52,936 bases of DNA, taken from contig JAJPJX010000032.1 of assembly GCA_021324015.1 (NCBI GenBank), positions 1-52,936 on the forward strand, given 5' to 3'. The notes under the pieces are model-generated. The model was not told the DNA's origin. It worked only from the letters and a program-made list of their open reading frames with translations, and ran no database searches. Made by a program: the position numbers and the translations under genes. Position 1 is the first letter of the stretch. Every line of letters begins with the position of its first letter. This DNA comes from Solibacteraceae bacterium. Its GTDB lineage: Bacteria; Acidobacteriota; Terriglobia; Bryobacterales; Bryobacteraceae. Shown here piece by piece: positions 36,602-46,053 of this stretch.

Positions 36602-38575
36602 TTAGTACAGCCGGAAGTTGACTTCCACCGTCGCGGCGACCACCACGGGTTGGCCGTCTCGGGTGCCTGGCCGGAAGACCCACTGCCGCAGGGCTTGGGC
36701 TGCCTTTTCGTCCAGGCCCAGCCCCACGCCGCGCAGGAGTTGCACGTTGTGCGCACGGCCGTCCAGGCCGATCTCCACCGAAAGGACGGCGGTGCCTTGG
36801 TGCTTCGCCAGGCGAGCTTCGGCGGTGTAACCCGGCTCGACTTTGTGAAGCAGCGCGGGGCGTTTGACGCCGTCTTTGACGCGATACGTCCGGGCGGCCG
36901 GGACGTCCGCCGTCTGGGCGAAACCCAGCTTGCGGATTTGAGCGGCCTGGTCCTCCGCAAGCCGCGCCTCGGTGGAGTGCTGCTGGTCGCGCAGCAGGCG
37001 GGCGTATAGTTCCAGCGCGGTGGCGCGCTCGGGGGAGTCGGGTTTGGCGGCCGCGATCGCGCGGGTGTACATCGGCTCGGCGTCGGCCGTCCGGCGTTGC
37101 TGCTGGTACAAGAGCGCTAGGTCGGTCAGGATCGGCGCCAGCCGCGGGTCGCCCGCGCCGAAAGCCCGCGTGCCGATCGCTAACGCGCGCTGGTACAGGG
37201 ACTCGGCTGCGGGATCCCGGCCGTGGGCGGCGATGGCCAGTTCCAGCAGTGGCTCCACCAGGTCGGGGTGCTCAGGACCGAGCGCGGCTTCGCGAATCGC
37301 CAGGGCTTGCCGCCAATACGGCTGGGCGTCTTTGCGGCCACAGGAGCCGTAGAACCGCGCCAGCTTTACCAGACCGTCCGCATACTCCGGGGATTGCTCG
37401 CCGAACCGGGCGGCTCGCATGGCCAGGGCTTGCCGGAGCAGGGGTTCCGCCTCGGCGGCCTGGCCCTGTTCGCACAACCCTGCCGACAGTTTCTCCAGCT
37501 CCGAAAGGTCTTGTCCGCGAAACAGGACTTGGGCGTTGGGAGTCGTGGCGGCGCCGACTTGGGCGGCCGCGGCGGGACGCATCGCGGCAAGCGGCAGAAC
37601 CAGGGCCGCCACAAGGGCTCCGGCTATCGCGATGCCGCCCCAGCCGACCGAGCCGCGCGGCACATCCGGCTTCAGAATGGCCAGCAGGCGGCCCTCGATC
37701 TGCGACGGCCTGGCCATAGCCACGGTGGCACAGGCACCGGCGGGCGGGTTCATCGAGCGGGCGATTTCCAGAAGGTGATGGGCGTAGGAAGAGGGCAGCG
37801 CCCCGCGGCCCAGCACCAGGTCGTCGGAAGCGCGTTCGCGCTCCCGCAGAAACTCGCGCAACGCAATCCAGGCCAGGGGATGAAACCAGTACAGGCTGAC
37901 GGCCAGACGCATCAGCATTTGCGTGAAACAGTCCTGCCGCCGGATGTGGGCCATTTCATGCAGCAGCACCAGGCGCAGACGTTCCGCGGACCAGTCCCGC
38001 GAGGCGGCGGGCAGCAGGACGAGCGGATGGAGCATCCCGAAGGTCACCGGCATCAAGGGGGATGGGGTCAGAAGGACGCGGGGAGGGCGCCCGAGCCCGC
38101 TTTCGCGAGCCAGAGCGATCGCCAGAGCAGTGATCGCTCCGTCTTCCGCGGCGCCGCCAGCCAGGCGCCTGGCGGCTGCCATCCCGAACAAAAGGCGAAG
38201 CAGACAAAAAGCCACCCCCGCGCCCCAGACCAGCAGCACCACTCCCGCGGGTTGGATGTCCGCGAAAGCCGCGCGGGGAGCGGCCTGCCCTGCCGGCGGC
38301 GAAGCCGGCTGCGCGGCTTCGCCCGCACTGGGGGCGGTGGCAGCAGCCTGGGAGCGGTAAACCAGGCCGGAGGGCAGCACCGCGGATGGCACCGCCACCC
38401 TCCAGGCAGGCAGACAGGCGGCCAGCAGCGGCAGGAGCAGCAGCCCGCAGGCGGAAGCGGTCCAGATCAGGTGGCGCACCGCCGCCGGGCGGCGGCGCAA
38501 GACCAGCCGGACCGGCCAGGTGGCGGCCAACAGCAGGCTGGCCTTCAGCGAAACGTCCAGCAGCAGCGGCAACAT
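36602..38575 (-). CDS. M56 (BlaR1-like) membrane peptidase with TPR and TonB C-terminal domains
   Basis: The 657-residue product has an N-terminal membrane part (helices from about residue 5) and the M56 zinc motif LLHEMAHIRRQDC. A mid-region of about 240 residues reads as tetratricopeptide repeats (AEPLLRQALAMRAARFGEQ). The last 90 residues match the TonB C-terminal fold (PGYTAEARLAKHQGTAVLSV). BlaR1-type proteins cut their cognate repressor after sensing a signal; here the sensor is replaced by TPR and TonB parts. The ATG at 38575 overlaps the last base of the BlaI-like stop (TGATG), so the pair is coupled. Confidence 0.85.
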   Translation of the reverse strand: MLPLLLDVSLKASLLLAATWPVRLVLRRRPAAVRHLIWTASACGLLLLPLLAACLPAWRVAVPSAVLPSGLVYRSQAAATAPSAGEAAQPASPPAGQAAPRAAFADIQPAGVVLLVWGAGVAFCLLRLLFGMAAARRLAGGAAEDGAITALAIALARESGLGRPPRVLLTPSPLMPVTFGMLHPLVLLPAASRDWSAERLRLVLLHEMAHIRRQDCFTQMLMRLAVSLYWFHPLAWIALREFLRERERASDDLVLGRGALPSSYAHHLLEIARSMNPPAGACATVAMARPSQIEGRLLAILKPDVPRGSVGWGGIAIAGALVAALVLPLAAMRPAAAAQVGAATTPNAQVLFRGQDLSELEKLSAGLCEQGQAAEAEPLLRQALAMRAARFGEQSPEYADGLVKLARFYGSCGRKDAQPYWRQALAIREAALGPEHPDLVEPLLELAIAAHGRDPAAESLYQRALAIGTRAFGAGDPRLAPILTDLALLYQQQRRTADAEPMYTRAIAAAKPDSPERATALELYARLLRDQQHSTEARLAEDQAAQIRKLGFAQTADVPAARTYRVKDGVKRPALLHKVEPGYTAEARLAKHQGTAVLSVEIGLDGRAHNVQLLRGVGLGLDEKAAQALRQWVFRPGTRDGQPVVVAATVEVNFRLY

Positions 38576-38964
38576 CACCTTCCCTCCTTTCGGGCTTGCT
38601 CGATCAGTTGCGCCAGGCGGTCCAGTTTTTCCGGTCCCAACTCGCCGGCGGACACATCCAACAAAGCGGCGACGGCGTGTTCGGCCGAGCCGTTAAAAAA
38701 TGTGTCCAGCAGGTGCCGGATAGCGGAGCGTGTGGCTTTCTCCCGCGTGACGGTTGGCAGGTAGACGTAGCGCAGGCCCTGCTCCTCATGCCGCGCGTGG
38801 CCCTTTTCTTCCAGGACGCGCAGCATCGCTCGTACGGCCGAATAGCTTGGGCGGTCGGGCAGGTGCTGGTGCACTTCGGCGGCGGTAGCCCGGCCTTGCC
38901 GATAGAGGATATCCATGATCTGGCGTTCGCGCCGGCTGAGATCGTGCAGAGGTGGTTTGTGCAT
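38575..38964 (-). CDS. BlaI/MecI-like transcriptional repressor
   Basis: The 129-residue product has the winged-helix start of the BlaI/CopY family (LSRRERQIMDILYRQGRATA, then SYSAVRAMLRVLEEKG), followed by a dimerisation and cleavage region (residues 70-129). The likely target is its own promoter, because two palindromes lie 12-49 bases upstream. The M56 peptidase encoded in the overlapping gene should inactivate it by cleavage. The genes it controls beyond this pair are unknown; the divergent gene at 39190 is the nearest candidate. Confidence 0.92.
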   Translation of the reverse strand: MHKPPLHDLSRRERQIMDILYRQGRATAAEVHQHLPDRPSYSAVRAMLRVLEEKGHARHEEQGLRYVYLPTVTREKATRSAIRHLLDTFFNGSAEHAVAALLDVSAGELGPEKLDRLAQLIEQARKEGR

Positions 38965-38975
38965 GCGCGCTCCTA

Positions 38976-39013
38976 ATGCTAAAAATTTAGCATGATGCTA
39001 TGAATTTAGCATC
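38976..39013. promoter_or_regulatory. Two palindromic operators upstream of the BlaI-like gene
   Basis: ATGCTAAA-AA-TTTAGCAT (38976-38993) is a perfect 8-2-8 palindrome. GATGCTA-TGAATT-TAGCATC (38994-39013) directly abuts it and shares the GCTA/TAGC core. They are placed to block transcription of the repressor-peptidase pair. The core differs from the TACA/TGTA core of the best-known BlaI and MecI sites. Confidence 0.75.
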
Positions 39014-39025
39014 AGGGCCTTGGCG

Positions 39026-39066
39026 CGTCAAGTGGAATCTTGCGGACAGTACTGCGGTACTTGACG
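39026..39066. repeat. Inverted repeat between divergent genes
   Basis: CGTCAAGT (39026-39033) and ACTTGACG (39059-39066) form an 8-bp inverted repeat with 25 bases between. It lies in the 225-base region between the BlaI-like gene and the gene at 39190. A regulator site is possible. Confidence 0.35.
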
Positions 39067-39125
39067 GCCCCGCACCGGGAGTGGTCAAATTAACAACCCT
39101 TGGCGTGTTCCTCAGGAGACTGATT

Positions 39126-39134
39126 TGGTAGAAT
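39126..39134 (+). promoter_or_regulatory. Extended -10 promoter (TGGTAGAAT)
   Basis: TG-G-TAGAAT matches an extended -10 element. Transcription would start near 39141, about 50 bases before the ATG at 39190. The same nine bases recur before the PEP-CTERM gene at 51174. Confidence 0.4.
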
Positions 39135-39189
39135 CGCATCGCCGGTGGCGATCGTGCTACAGTAATGAACCATCACGGAGAGAGCCATC

Positions 39190-42100
39190 ATGAAGGCCTT
39201 CGTTGTAGCTTTCCTCGGCAGTATTGCTCTCGTTTCCGCCCTCCAGGCAAGTCCGACGCTGGAGCGGGCCAGGCAGTTAGAGAGGTCAGGCGACGCGGTT
39301 GGGGCGCGTGCGATGCTGGCCAAAGCCGCGCAGGATGCTCCGGAAGACGTAACGGCCCTTGCCGAGTACGCGGAGTTTCTGGACCATTTTGACGATCCGC
39401 AGTGCCGTCAGGCGTATGGGAAGTTGCTGACGCTGCTGGGCAAGTCGGGTGACCGGGCAACGCGGCAGGCGGTGGCCCGGCGGCTGGTGATGCTCGACCT
39501 TCTGGCGGGCGACCGGGCGGCGGCCTCGCGGGACGGGGAGGCGTATCGCGCGGCAGGTGGAAGGCTGGAGCTGCCTCTGGCGGCGGGGAACCCGGCCGGG
39601 GATACCAAGGCCTACATTCAGATTCCCGGGCCGCTGCGCTCCTTTGCCCGTATGGCGGCGGTCTCCACCGACAACGCCATGGACGACATGATGGCGGCGC
39701 TGGCGCGCAACGTGGTGACCAACGGCTATCAGGCCTCCCACAGCAACGAAGCCCTGGAGCAGACCGAGTATCTCAAGCTGGTGCACCGTTATCTTTCGCA
39801 GGCGCGCGAACTGGAGAAGCTGGCCGGAGCGGAGAAGGTCATTAAGGTGGATTCCTGCGATTCGCCGAATGCGGGAGACCTGCTGCGCATTCTGGGCTAT
39901 CGCATGCGCGGCGGGTGCGGCAGCGAGGTGGTGCTGGAAACGGTGAATGCCTCGCGGGCGTTCCTGACCACCGATTCGGGCTTCCCGCTGCCGGAGCTCG
40001 AACAGGCGCTGCGGACCAATCGTCCGTTCAGCTACGACTACCACCCCACCCGCGTCCCGGTGTTGTTCTCGGCCGATTACTGGCTCTCCTCGCGGGAGAA
40101 AGAGGGCGGGGAATTCATCGACGTCTTCCTGTCCGACCCGGCTCTGTGCCGGCTGTACCTGGGGATGTCGAAGCTGGATCGCACCACGGCGGAGGAACTG
40201 CGCAAGGGTGTTCCAGTGCAGCGCATCCGGGCTTTTGCGCACGTGCTGGACTTCTTTGGCGGGATGTTCGAGATCCGCAACGGGAAGGCGGTGGTGCCCG
40301 GCGGTTCGCGGGCCGCCGGTGCCTGGGCGGACCTGGTGGGCGCGCCGCCGGACAACGGAGTGGCCTTCTTCGAGAAGCTGATCGCCCGGGATGACGGGTG
40401 GATGGCCAGCTACTTCGATGCGCTATCCCGGATTCAGGGGCCGGCACTCAACTATTTGACCGAGCCGGCGCGGCTGAAGCGCTTCTACGCCGCGGTGCGC
40501 GGCAAAGTGACCAGCCCCGGCCCGGCCCGCCCGGTGTTTCGTTCCAACGCGGACATGATGTTGCTGACCACCCGGCTGGAGATCGGCCCGGACGGCAAGC
40601 CGCACATTCCAGGCAGCCTGGACATCTGGAAGAACCTGTTTGTCGATCATCCGCACGGCAAATACGACGGCAAGCTGACCAAGTCGGCGGCCGGCTGGAA
40701 AGACGCCGACGACGTGCTGGAAGCGCTGTTCGGGCTGTGCCGCAAGGCCGTGGAGAACGAACCGCTCAAGATCTTCATGGCGCTGACGGATCTGGATCGC
40801 GACCGGGTCAAGCCGCTCGAACCGGACACGGTGGACCGGCTGGCCAGGGCTTACCGCTACTTCGGCAGCCAGTTCCCGATTTTCAACGAAGCGCCCAACT
40901 TGAGCGACAAGTCCATTCTGCTGTTCCTGGACACGGCGGAAAGCATTAACAAGATAAAGGAGCCGCTGCTGCGCGCGGACACCGCCGGCACCATGCAGGC
41001 GCTGGTGGGGCTGTGGCAGATCTTCATCCGGCAGGGCAGCCTGCCGCTGGCGCGCGCGGACGCGACATTCTCCGCGATCTTGGCGCCGTTCGTGCAGGTT
41101 CGCAACGACCGTGAGCTGTTCGATGGCGGGCGCAATGGCGTAAAGCTTTTGCTGGAGGCCACCGGCGGGAAGGCGGCGCGTCCGCAGGAGCGCATGCTGG
41201 ACCTGCTGGCGGGCACTTCGGATGCGGCCGACGTAGAGACTTACACGCAGGTGGTGCAGGAGATGACGCGGGTGCTGGAAGCCCAGCGCATCGTCTCGCT
41301 GGATACGCTGCTCGAGGTGGCCGACAACCTCGACGCCGTGGCCCGCGGGGAAAAACCGAACTTGGCGCTGCTCAATGGCCTGTCGGCGCGCGTCAATGAG
41401 ATTCAACTGCCGCGCGCGTCGCTCACCACCGTCGAGAAAAATGCCCTGGCATTCGGGTACTGGACCGAGCGGCACGTGGAGAATCAGCGGCGCATTAATC
41501 TGCGCGCCGTGGTGGAGAAGGCGGCGGACAAAGAGAAGGTTAAGGAGGCGCGCGGTCTGCTGGCTCCCTTCCTGCGGGATACGCTGGTGGCTTACAACTA
41601 TGCGCACTACGCGCCTCCGGGGGCCCAAATCCTCTATACCAACCCGTTGTTCGTGCGCAGCCACGATTTCATAGGGGCCCAGGGAGCGGTGCATACCTGG
41701 CGCACCACGGAACTGTTCGGCACGGGATGGCCCTCGAACGGAGGCGGGCGGCTGGTCGGCTCACTGGCGGGACTGCCCTACGCCCTGGCCGAGGCGGAGC
41801 AGAACTTCCTGGTTCCGCGGCAGACGCAGGCGCTGATTTGGGGCGACCTGGTTCCGCAAATGATGCTCAGCGCCACAGTGCCGCGATGGTGGCGGGTGAC
41901 CCCGGTGCAGATGCACTGGGTGGCGCTGCACATCCGCTACGCGCACTCCCTGCTGGCCGGCGCAGCGCTGGATCCGGAACTGCGGCGCGAGGTTTTGGAT
42001 GCTTTGAGCACGCAGGCGGTCCCGGCTCGCACGCTGCGCGTGGGGAGCCTGCTGGCGGAGGGCCAGGTGAAGGCCGCGGTGGAGGCCGTGACGCCGTCGG

Positions 42101-42567
42101 AGTTGTTCGCCGTCGCGCGCTTGATGGCGGCGCGCCAGAAAGGCCGTCCCGGGCCGTTGCTGGCAGAAATTGAGCGTCTGGCCAGCGAATCGCCGGACCA
42201 GGTGAATTATCGCGCGATTTCCGCGGCCTTCGGTACGCCCAAGCCGACGCTGGCCAATTCTTACCGGCCGGAGTTGTTGAGCTTGCGGACGTTCCCCACG
42301 TTGATGGGGTACTCCAGCCGCATCATGGCGGAAAGCTGGGAGTCGAATACCCTGTACTGGGCTACACTGGCCGACGAGATGCACGTGCCGCCTTCGCAGT
42401 TGAACGTGCGCATTCCGGAGTGGACCGAGCGGCTGGTGGAACGCATTTTCGCTTCGCACCTGGAGGACTGGCCGGCCGTGCTGCGCTCTCTGCGGCTGGT
42501 CGGCGAGGATGTGCGGGCCAAGGCCCGCTCGCCTCTGGGAGTCGAGCAGAAAGCCGCCCTGGAATAA
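39190..42567 (+). CDS. Large exported protein of unknown function
   Basis: The 1125-residue product has a signal peptide (residues 1-21, ending SALQA) and no recognised enzyme motif. It starts with a helical, TPR-like segment (ERARQLERSGDAVGARAML). The middle part contains a globular region with few cysteines (VDSCDSPNAGDLL, RMRGGCGSE), and the C-terminal third is helical. An ATG after GAGAGAGCC is used. It lies 48 bases before a VWA-domain protein on the same strand, which suggests a joint role. I do not know the family; size and layout fit acidobacterial paralog families with no assigned function. Confidence 0.75.
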   Translation: MKAFVVAFLGSIALVSALQASPTLERARQLERSGDAVGARAMLAKAAQDAPEDVTALAEYAEFLDHFDDPQCRQAYGKLLTLLGKSGDRATRQAVARRLVMLDLLAGDRAAASRDGEAYRAAGGRLELPLAAGNPAGDTKAYIQIPGPLRSFARMAAVSTDNAMDDMMAALARNVVTNGYQASHSNEALEQTEYLKLVHRYLSQARELEKLAGAEKVIKVDSCDSPNAGDLLRILGYRMRGGCGSEVVLETVNASRAFLTTDSGFPLPELEQALRTNRPFSYDYHPTRVPVLFSADYWLSSREKEGGEFIDVFLSDPALCRLYLGMSKLDRTTAEELRKGVPVQRIRAFAHVLDFFGGMFEIRNGKAVVPGGSRAAGAWADLVGAPPDNGVAFFEKLIARDDGWMASYFDALSRIQGPALNYLTEPARLKRFYAAVRGKVTSPGPARPVFRSNADMMLLTTRLEIGPDGKPHIPGSLDIWKNLFVDHPHGKYDGKLTKSAAGWKDADDVLEALFGLCRKAVENEPLKIFMALTDLDRDRVKPLEPDTVDRLARAYRYFGSQFPIFNEAPNLSDKSILLFLDTAESINKIKEPLLRADTAGTMQALVGLWQIFIRQGSLPLARADATFSAILAPFVQVRNDRELFDGGRNGVKLLLEATGGKAARPQERMLDLLAGTSDAADVETYTQVVQEMTRVLEAQRIVSLDTLLEVADNLDAVARGEKPNLALLNGLSARVNEIQLPRASLTTVEKNALAFGYWTERHVENQRRINLRAVVEKAADKEKVKEARGLLAPFLRDTLVAYNYAHYAPPGAQILYTNPLFVRSHDFIGAQGAVHTWRTTELFGTGWPSNGGGRLVGSLAGLPYALAEAEQNFLVPRQTQALIWGDLVPQMMLSATVPRWWRVTPVQMHWVALHIRYAHSLLAGAALDPELRREVLDALSTQAVPARTLRVGSLLAEGQVKAAVEAVTPSELFAVARLMAARQKGRPGPLLAEIERLASESPDQVNYRAISAAFGTPKPTLANSYRPELLSLRTFPTLMGYSSRIMAESWESNTLYWATLADEMHVPPSQLNVRIPEWTERLVERIFASHLEDWPAVLRSLRLVGEDVRAKARSPLGVEQKAALE

Positions 42568-42615
42568 GGAAGCCTCCGGAGCGGAGTTTGCGAATCGGGT
42601 GATAGGGAAGACGTC

Positions 42616-43611
42616 ATGCTAATTTCACGACGCGGTTTTTTCGGCGCCATGGCCGGAGCCGGGGCAGCCCTGGGCCAGGAAGGGCAGCGGCCGGTGTTTC
42701 GCATCAAAGTGGACATGGTCGTGCTCAGCTTCACCGTGACCGACAGCCGCAACAAGTACATCAACGGGTTGAAGCCTTCCGATCTGCGGGTGTTCGAGGA
42801 CGGGATCGTGCAAAAGATCTCGACCTTCGCGGAGGGCACCAAGACCCCGGTGCAGGTTCTGGAGGACGGGCGCACCCGCCCGCTGCTGGAGCGTCCCGCG
42901 GAAAACGCGGCCAAACCTGGCTTGGACGTGCGGCCGGACGCGTTTGTCGGAACCAACGTGTTCGTGCTTTTCGACACGAGCAACTTCATGTACCGCGGCT
43001 TTGTCTATGCCGAGGATGCCATTGCGGATTTCATCCGCGGGCTGGACCGCGCGGACTCGGTGGCCGTCTATACCTTCAGCCGCAATCTCTCGCGGGCGGC
43101 GTTGCTGACGCGGGACCGCTCCGAAGCCATCGCCGGTTTGCGGCGTTCGGTGGCCGGCGACGACACGGCGCTGTACAACGCGCTGCTGCTGGCTCTGCGC
43201 GACGCGGCCAAGGTGCCCGGCAGAAAAGTGGTGATCGTGTTTTCCAACGGGCCGGACAACGCCAGCATGGTGGCGCCGGACGATGTGCGCGCGGTGGCCG
43301 AAGACGAAGGCATCCCCATTTATGTGATCTCGACTAACGAGGTCAACAAAGACCCCATCTCGAGCGGGGTCTTCCGGCGCATTGCGGCGCGCACGGGAGG
43401 GAAGGCGTACTGGGCCAAGACGTGGCAGAAACAGGTCGAAGCCTTCGAGTCCATCCGTGAAGACCTGGGCAACATGTACACGGTCACCTATTACCCGCAG
43501 CCCAACCCGAACGAAGGCTTCCGGAAGATTTCCGTGGAAATCGCCAGCGACGTGGCCAAGAAGTACCGCGTGCGCTGCCGTCCGGGTTACCGGCCGCGGG
43601 GTGGATTCTAG
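42616..43611 (+). CDS. Exported VWA-domain protein, acidobacterial type
   Basis: The 331-residue product starts with a Tat-like leader (ISRRGFFGAMAGAG). From about residue 115 it has a von Willebrand A-like domain with the metal-site start FVLFDTSNFMYRG, where only the first Asp and Ser of DxSxS are plain. The end (YTVTYYPQPNPNEGFRKISVE, then RVRCRPGYRPR) is typical of the VWFA-related family found mostly in Acidobacteria. VWA domains bind proteins in a metal-dependent way. It follows the 1125-residue gene on the same strand. Confidence 0.85.
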   Translation: MLISRRGFFGAMAGAGAALGQEGQRPVFRIKVDMVVLSFTVTDSRNKYINGLKPSDLRVFEDGIVQKISTFAEGTKTPVQVLEDGRTRPLLERPAENAAKPGLDVRPDAFVGTNVFVLFDTSNFMYRGFVYAEDAIADFIRGLDRADSVAVYTFSRNLSRAALLTRDRSEAIAGLRRSVAGDDTALYNALLLALRDAAKVPGRKVVIVFSNGPDNASMVAPDDVRAVAEDEGIPIYVISTNEVNKDPISSGVFRRIAARTGGKAYWAKTWQKQVEAFESIREDLGNMYTVTYYPQPNPNEGFRKISVEIASDVAKKYRVRCRPGYRPRGGF

Positions 43612-43614
43612 CAG

Positions 43615-43629
43615 GGCGGTATCACCGCC
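43615..43629. terminator. Hairpin between convergent genes
   Basis: GGCGGT, loop ATC, ACCGCC lies in the 28-base gap between stops at 43611 and 43640. It could serve both directions, but no T-tract is present on either strand. Confidence 0.3.
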
Positions 43630-43639
43630 GCCCGGGGAC

Positions 43640-45997
43640 CTAACCCATCTTGGAGAGCAGTTGCTTGATTTTGTCCTGCTCTTCCTTGGAGGGGTTGTCT
43701 TTCAGCGCCTGCTGCAACTCCCTGGTGGCTCCCAGTTTGTCTCCCTTTTGTTGCAGGGCCATGCCCAGGTGATAGCGGTAGGTGGAATGAGTCGGCTGCT
43801 TCTGGACCAGGTCCCTGAAGATCTCCACGGCGTTGTCGCTGAGATTCTTTTTCAGATAAATCCAGCCCAGCGTGTCCGACACCTCGTACATGTTGGGCAT
43901 CATCTGTTTGGCCCGCTGGGCGTAGGTGAGCGCCTGGTCCAGATCGCCCCCGGTCTCCGCGATCAGAAAAGCCAGGTTGTTGAGCGCAATCCCGTTGTTG
44001 GGGTCCAGTTTGAGGGTCTGCTCGTAGACCTGGCGGGCGGCGGCCTTTTGCCCGGCCCCGTCGAGCGCCAGGGCCAGCGTGCTCATCACGGTGGGATTGT
44101 CCGGCAGCGCGGCACGGGCTTTATCCAGGGCGCCGATGGCGGAAACCAGATCGCCTTTGCGGCGGTAGGTTTCTCCCAGCCGCAGGTATAGCTCGCCGTA
44201 CCCCTTGGAGTTCTTCGGCAGGCCCGCCAGTACTTTCTGAAACTCGGAAACGGCCTGGTCGAACTTTCCGGCGCGCACCGCCGTATTCGCCAGAGCCAGG
44301 CGGATGTCCAGGCGGTTGGGGAAACGGTTGACCTCATCCTGCAAAGTCTTGAGGGCATCCTCCGACCGGTCCTGGGCCATGTAGGTTTCCACCACTCCCA
44401 TCAGTCCGCGGGAGTTGGCCGGATTGAGCTGATAGGCCTTGCGGAACGCCTCCTCCGCCTCGCGGTAGTTCTTTTCCAGGAGGTTGACGGTGCCCAACTG
44501 GTAGGTGATGTCCGGGGCGGTGGGATTGTTCTTGAGCATCCCCTCCAGCAGTTGCTGGGACTCCGTGAACTTGCTTTCCCCCATCAGGGCCGCGGATTCG
44601 ATCAACCGGGCGCCGGCATTGTTGGGATCCAACTGGAGGATTTCGTTGACGGACTTGAGGGCCTGGTCGTACTCCCCGCGGGTGACTTGCAACTGGCCCA
44701 GGGCGAGGCGCGCGGGAATATAGTCCGGACGCACGCGGATGGCTTCGGTGAACTGCTGGCGGGCCTGTTCCCACTCGCCCCGGGCGACATGGGCGCGGCC
44801 CAGATTGTAGCGCGCCACGAAATTGTCCGGGACCGACGTGACCACAGCCTGGAGTTCGGAAATCGCCTTCTGCACTTCGCCCTGGTCCAGCAGGAGGGCC
44901 GCGGCCAGACCGCGGGCATCGTTGTCTTTGGGGTTATCCTTGAGAATCTGGGCATTCACTTGCGCCGCTTCGGCGCGCTTGCCCTGGCGCATCATCACTT
45001 CCACGATGCGTTTCTGGTAGGCGGCTTTCTTGGCGGGATCGTTGGCGATACCCTCTTTGTACTGGCGGACCGCTTCCTCGCCGTCACCCACCCGCAGATA
45101 GAAATCCCCCACCGTGAGATATGCCTGGGGGTAGTCCTTGGCGTGAGCTTTGATTTGCGCCAATACCCGCAGCATGTCGTCCCGCCGGTTGCGCCCGTAG
45201 TAGTACGCGGCCAGCATGGTGAGGTAAACGTACTGCTTCGGATTGTTGGCGTAGGCGGTTTTAAGAACCCCTTCGGCGTCATCCAGCCGCTTCTGGAACA
45301 GATACAGTTGATAGAGTTCGGCGTAGGGCGCCGCCTGAGTTTTGTCCTTCTGGATCAGGCCGCGATACAGGCTCTCGGCCTCGGCCAGACCGCCGCTGGC
45401 AGCCAGGGCGCGGGCCAGCGAAAGAGTCAGTTTGGGCTCCCCGGGTTTGACCTGCTCGGCCTTGCGGTATTCCGCGATGGCCTCGGAAATCAATTGCTTG
45501 CCCTGGTCCCGGTCGCCGCCGCGAAAAGCCTCGCGCCCCTGAACGAACAAAAGGTCCCCGTTCAGGCGATGGCCGTCGAAGGAATTGGGGTCCTGCTTCA
45601 GGAGGGCCTTGACATCCGTGTCCACCTCGTCCAGGAAGCGCTTGTCGCGGGTCATCTCGAGGTAAATCTCGCAAAGCCGGACGACCGCGTCGGCGTGCTC
45701 GGCTTGGTTGGCGGGCCCAACCAGCAGTTCCGCGGCGCGGCGCAGAGAGGCCACGGCCCCGCCGATTTCGCCTACCTTCAATTGCGTCAGGGCCAGCCGG
45801 TAATAGGCCTCGCCGTAGCGCATATCCTTCTGGAGGGCGTTCTTGTACATGATCGCGGCTTCCCGGTACTTGCCGCGATTGAAGTACTTGTTGCCGTTTT
45901 CCAGGTAGCGCTTCTTGGCGACGTTGGGATCACGGTTGCAGGAAATCAACGCAACCAGCGTCACCGCCAGGGCGGCGGCTCGGATGAGGTGCCTCAC
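43640..45997 (-). CDS. TPR-repeat lipoprotein
   Basis: The 785-residue product, started at a GTG at 45997, has a lipoprotein signal (VTLVALISC, the Cys at about residue 20 as lipidation site). The rest is a chain of about twenty tetratricopeptide repeats, for example EAYYRLALTQLKVGEIGGAV and NNGIALNNLAFLIAETG. This plan resembles the PrsT lipoprotein of PEP-CTERM/exosortase systems, and a PEP-CTERM substrate lies in this window at 51212; but no exosortase gene is visible here, so that label is only a possibility. The longer frame to 46213 has no leader. Confidence 0.85.
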   Translation of the reverse strand: MRHLIRAAALAVTLVALISCNRDPNVAKKRYLENGNKYFNRGKYREAAIMYKNALQKDMRYGEAYYRLALTQLKVGEIGGAVASLRRAAELLVGPANQAEHADAVVRLCEIYLEMTRDKRFLDEVDTDVKALLKQDPNSFDGHRLNGDLLFVQGREAFRGGDRDQGKQLISEAIAEYRKAEQVKPGEPKLTLSLARALAASGGLAEAESLYRGLIQKDKTQAAPYAELYQLYLFQKRLDDAEGVLKTAYANNPKQYVYLTMLAAYYYGRNRRDDMLRVLAQIKAHAKDYPQAYLTVGDFYLRVGDGEEAVRQYKEGIANDPAKKAAYQKRIVEVMMRQGKRAEAAQVNAQILKDNPKDNDARGLAAALLLDQGEVQKAISELQAVVTSVPDNFVARYNLGRAHVARGEWEQARQQFTEAIRVRPDYIPARLALGQLQVTRGEYDQALKSVNEILQLDPNNAGARLIESAALMGESKFTESQQLLEGMLKNNPTAPDITYQLGTVNLLEKNYREAEEAFRKAYQLNPANSRGLMGVVETYMAQDRSEDALKTLQDEVNRFPNRLDIRLALANTAVRAGKFDQAVSEFQKVLAGLPKNSKGYGELYLRLGETYRRKGDLVSAIGALDKARAALPDNPTVMSTLALALDGAGQKAAARQVYEQTLKLDPNNGIALNNLAFLIAETGGDLDQALTYAQRAKQMMPNMYEVSDTLGWIYLKKNLSDNAVEIFRDLVQKQPTHSTYRYHLGMALQQKGDKLGATRELQQALKDNPSKEEQDKIKQLLSKMG

Positions 45998-46053
45998 AGC
46001 GTTGATTCTAATATACCGGGGCGCGCGAACTGAAGGCGGCACAGTACGCCCTA

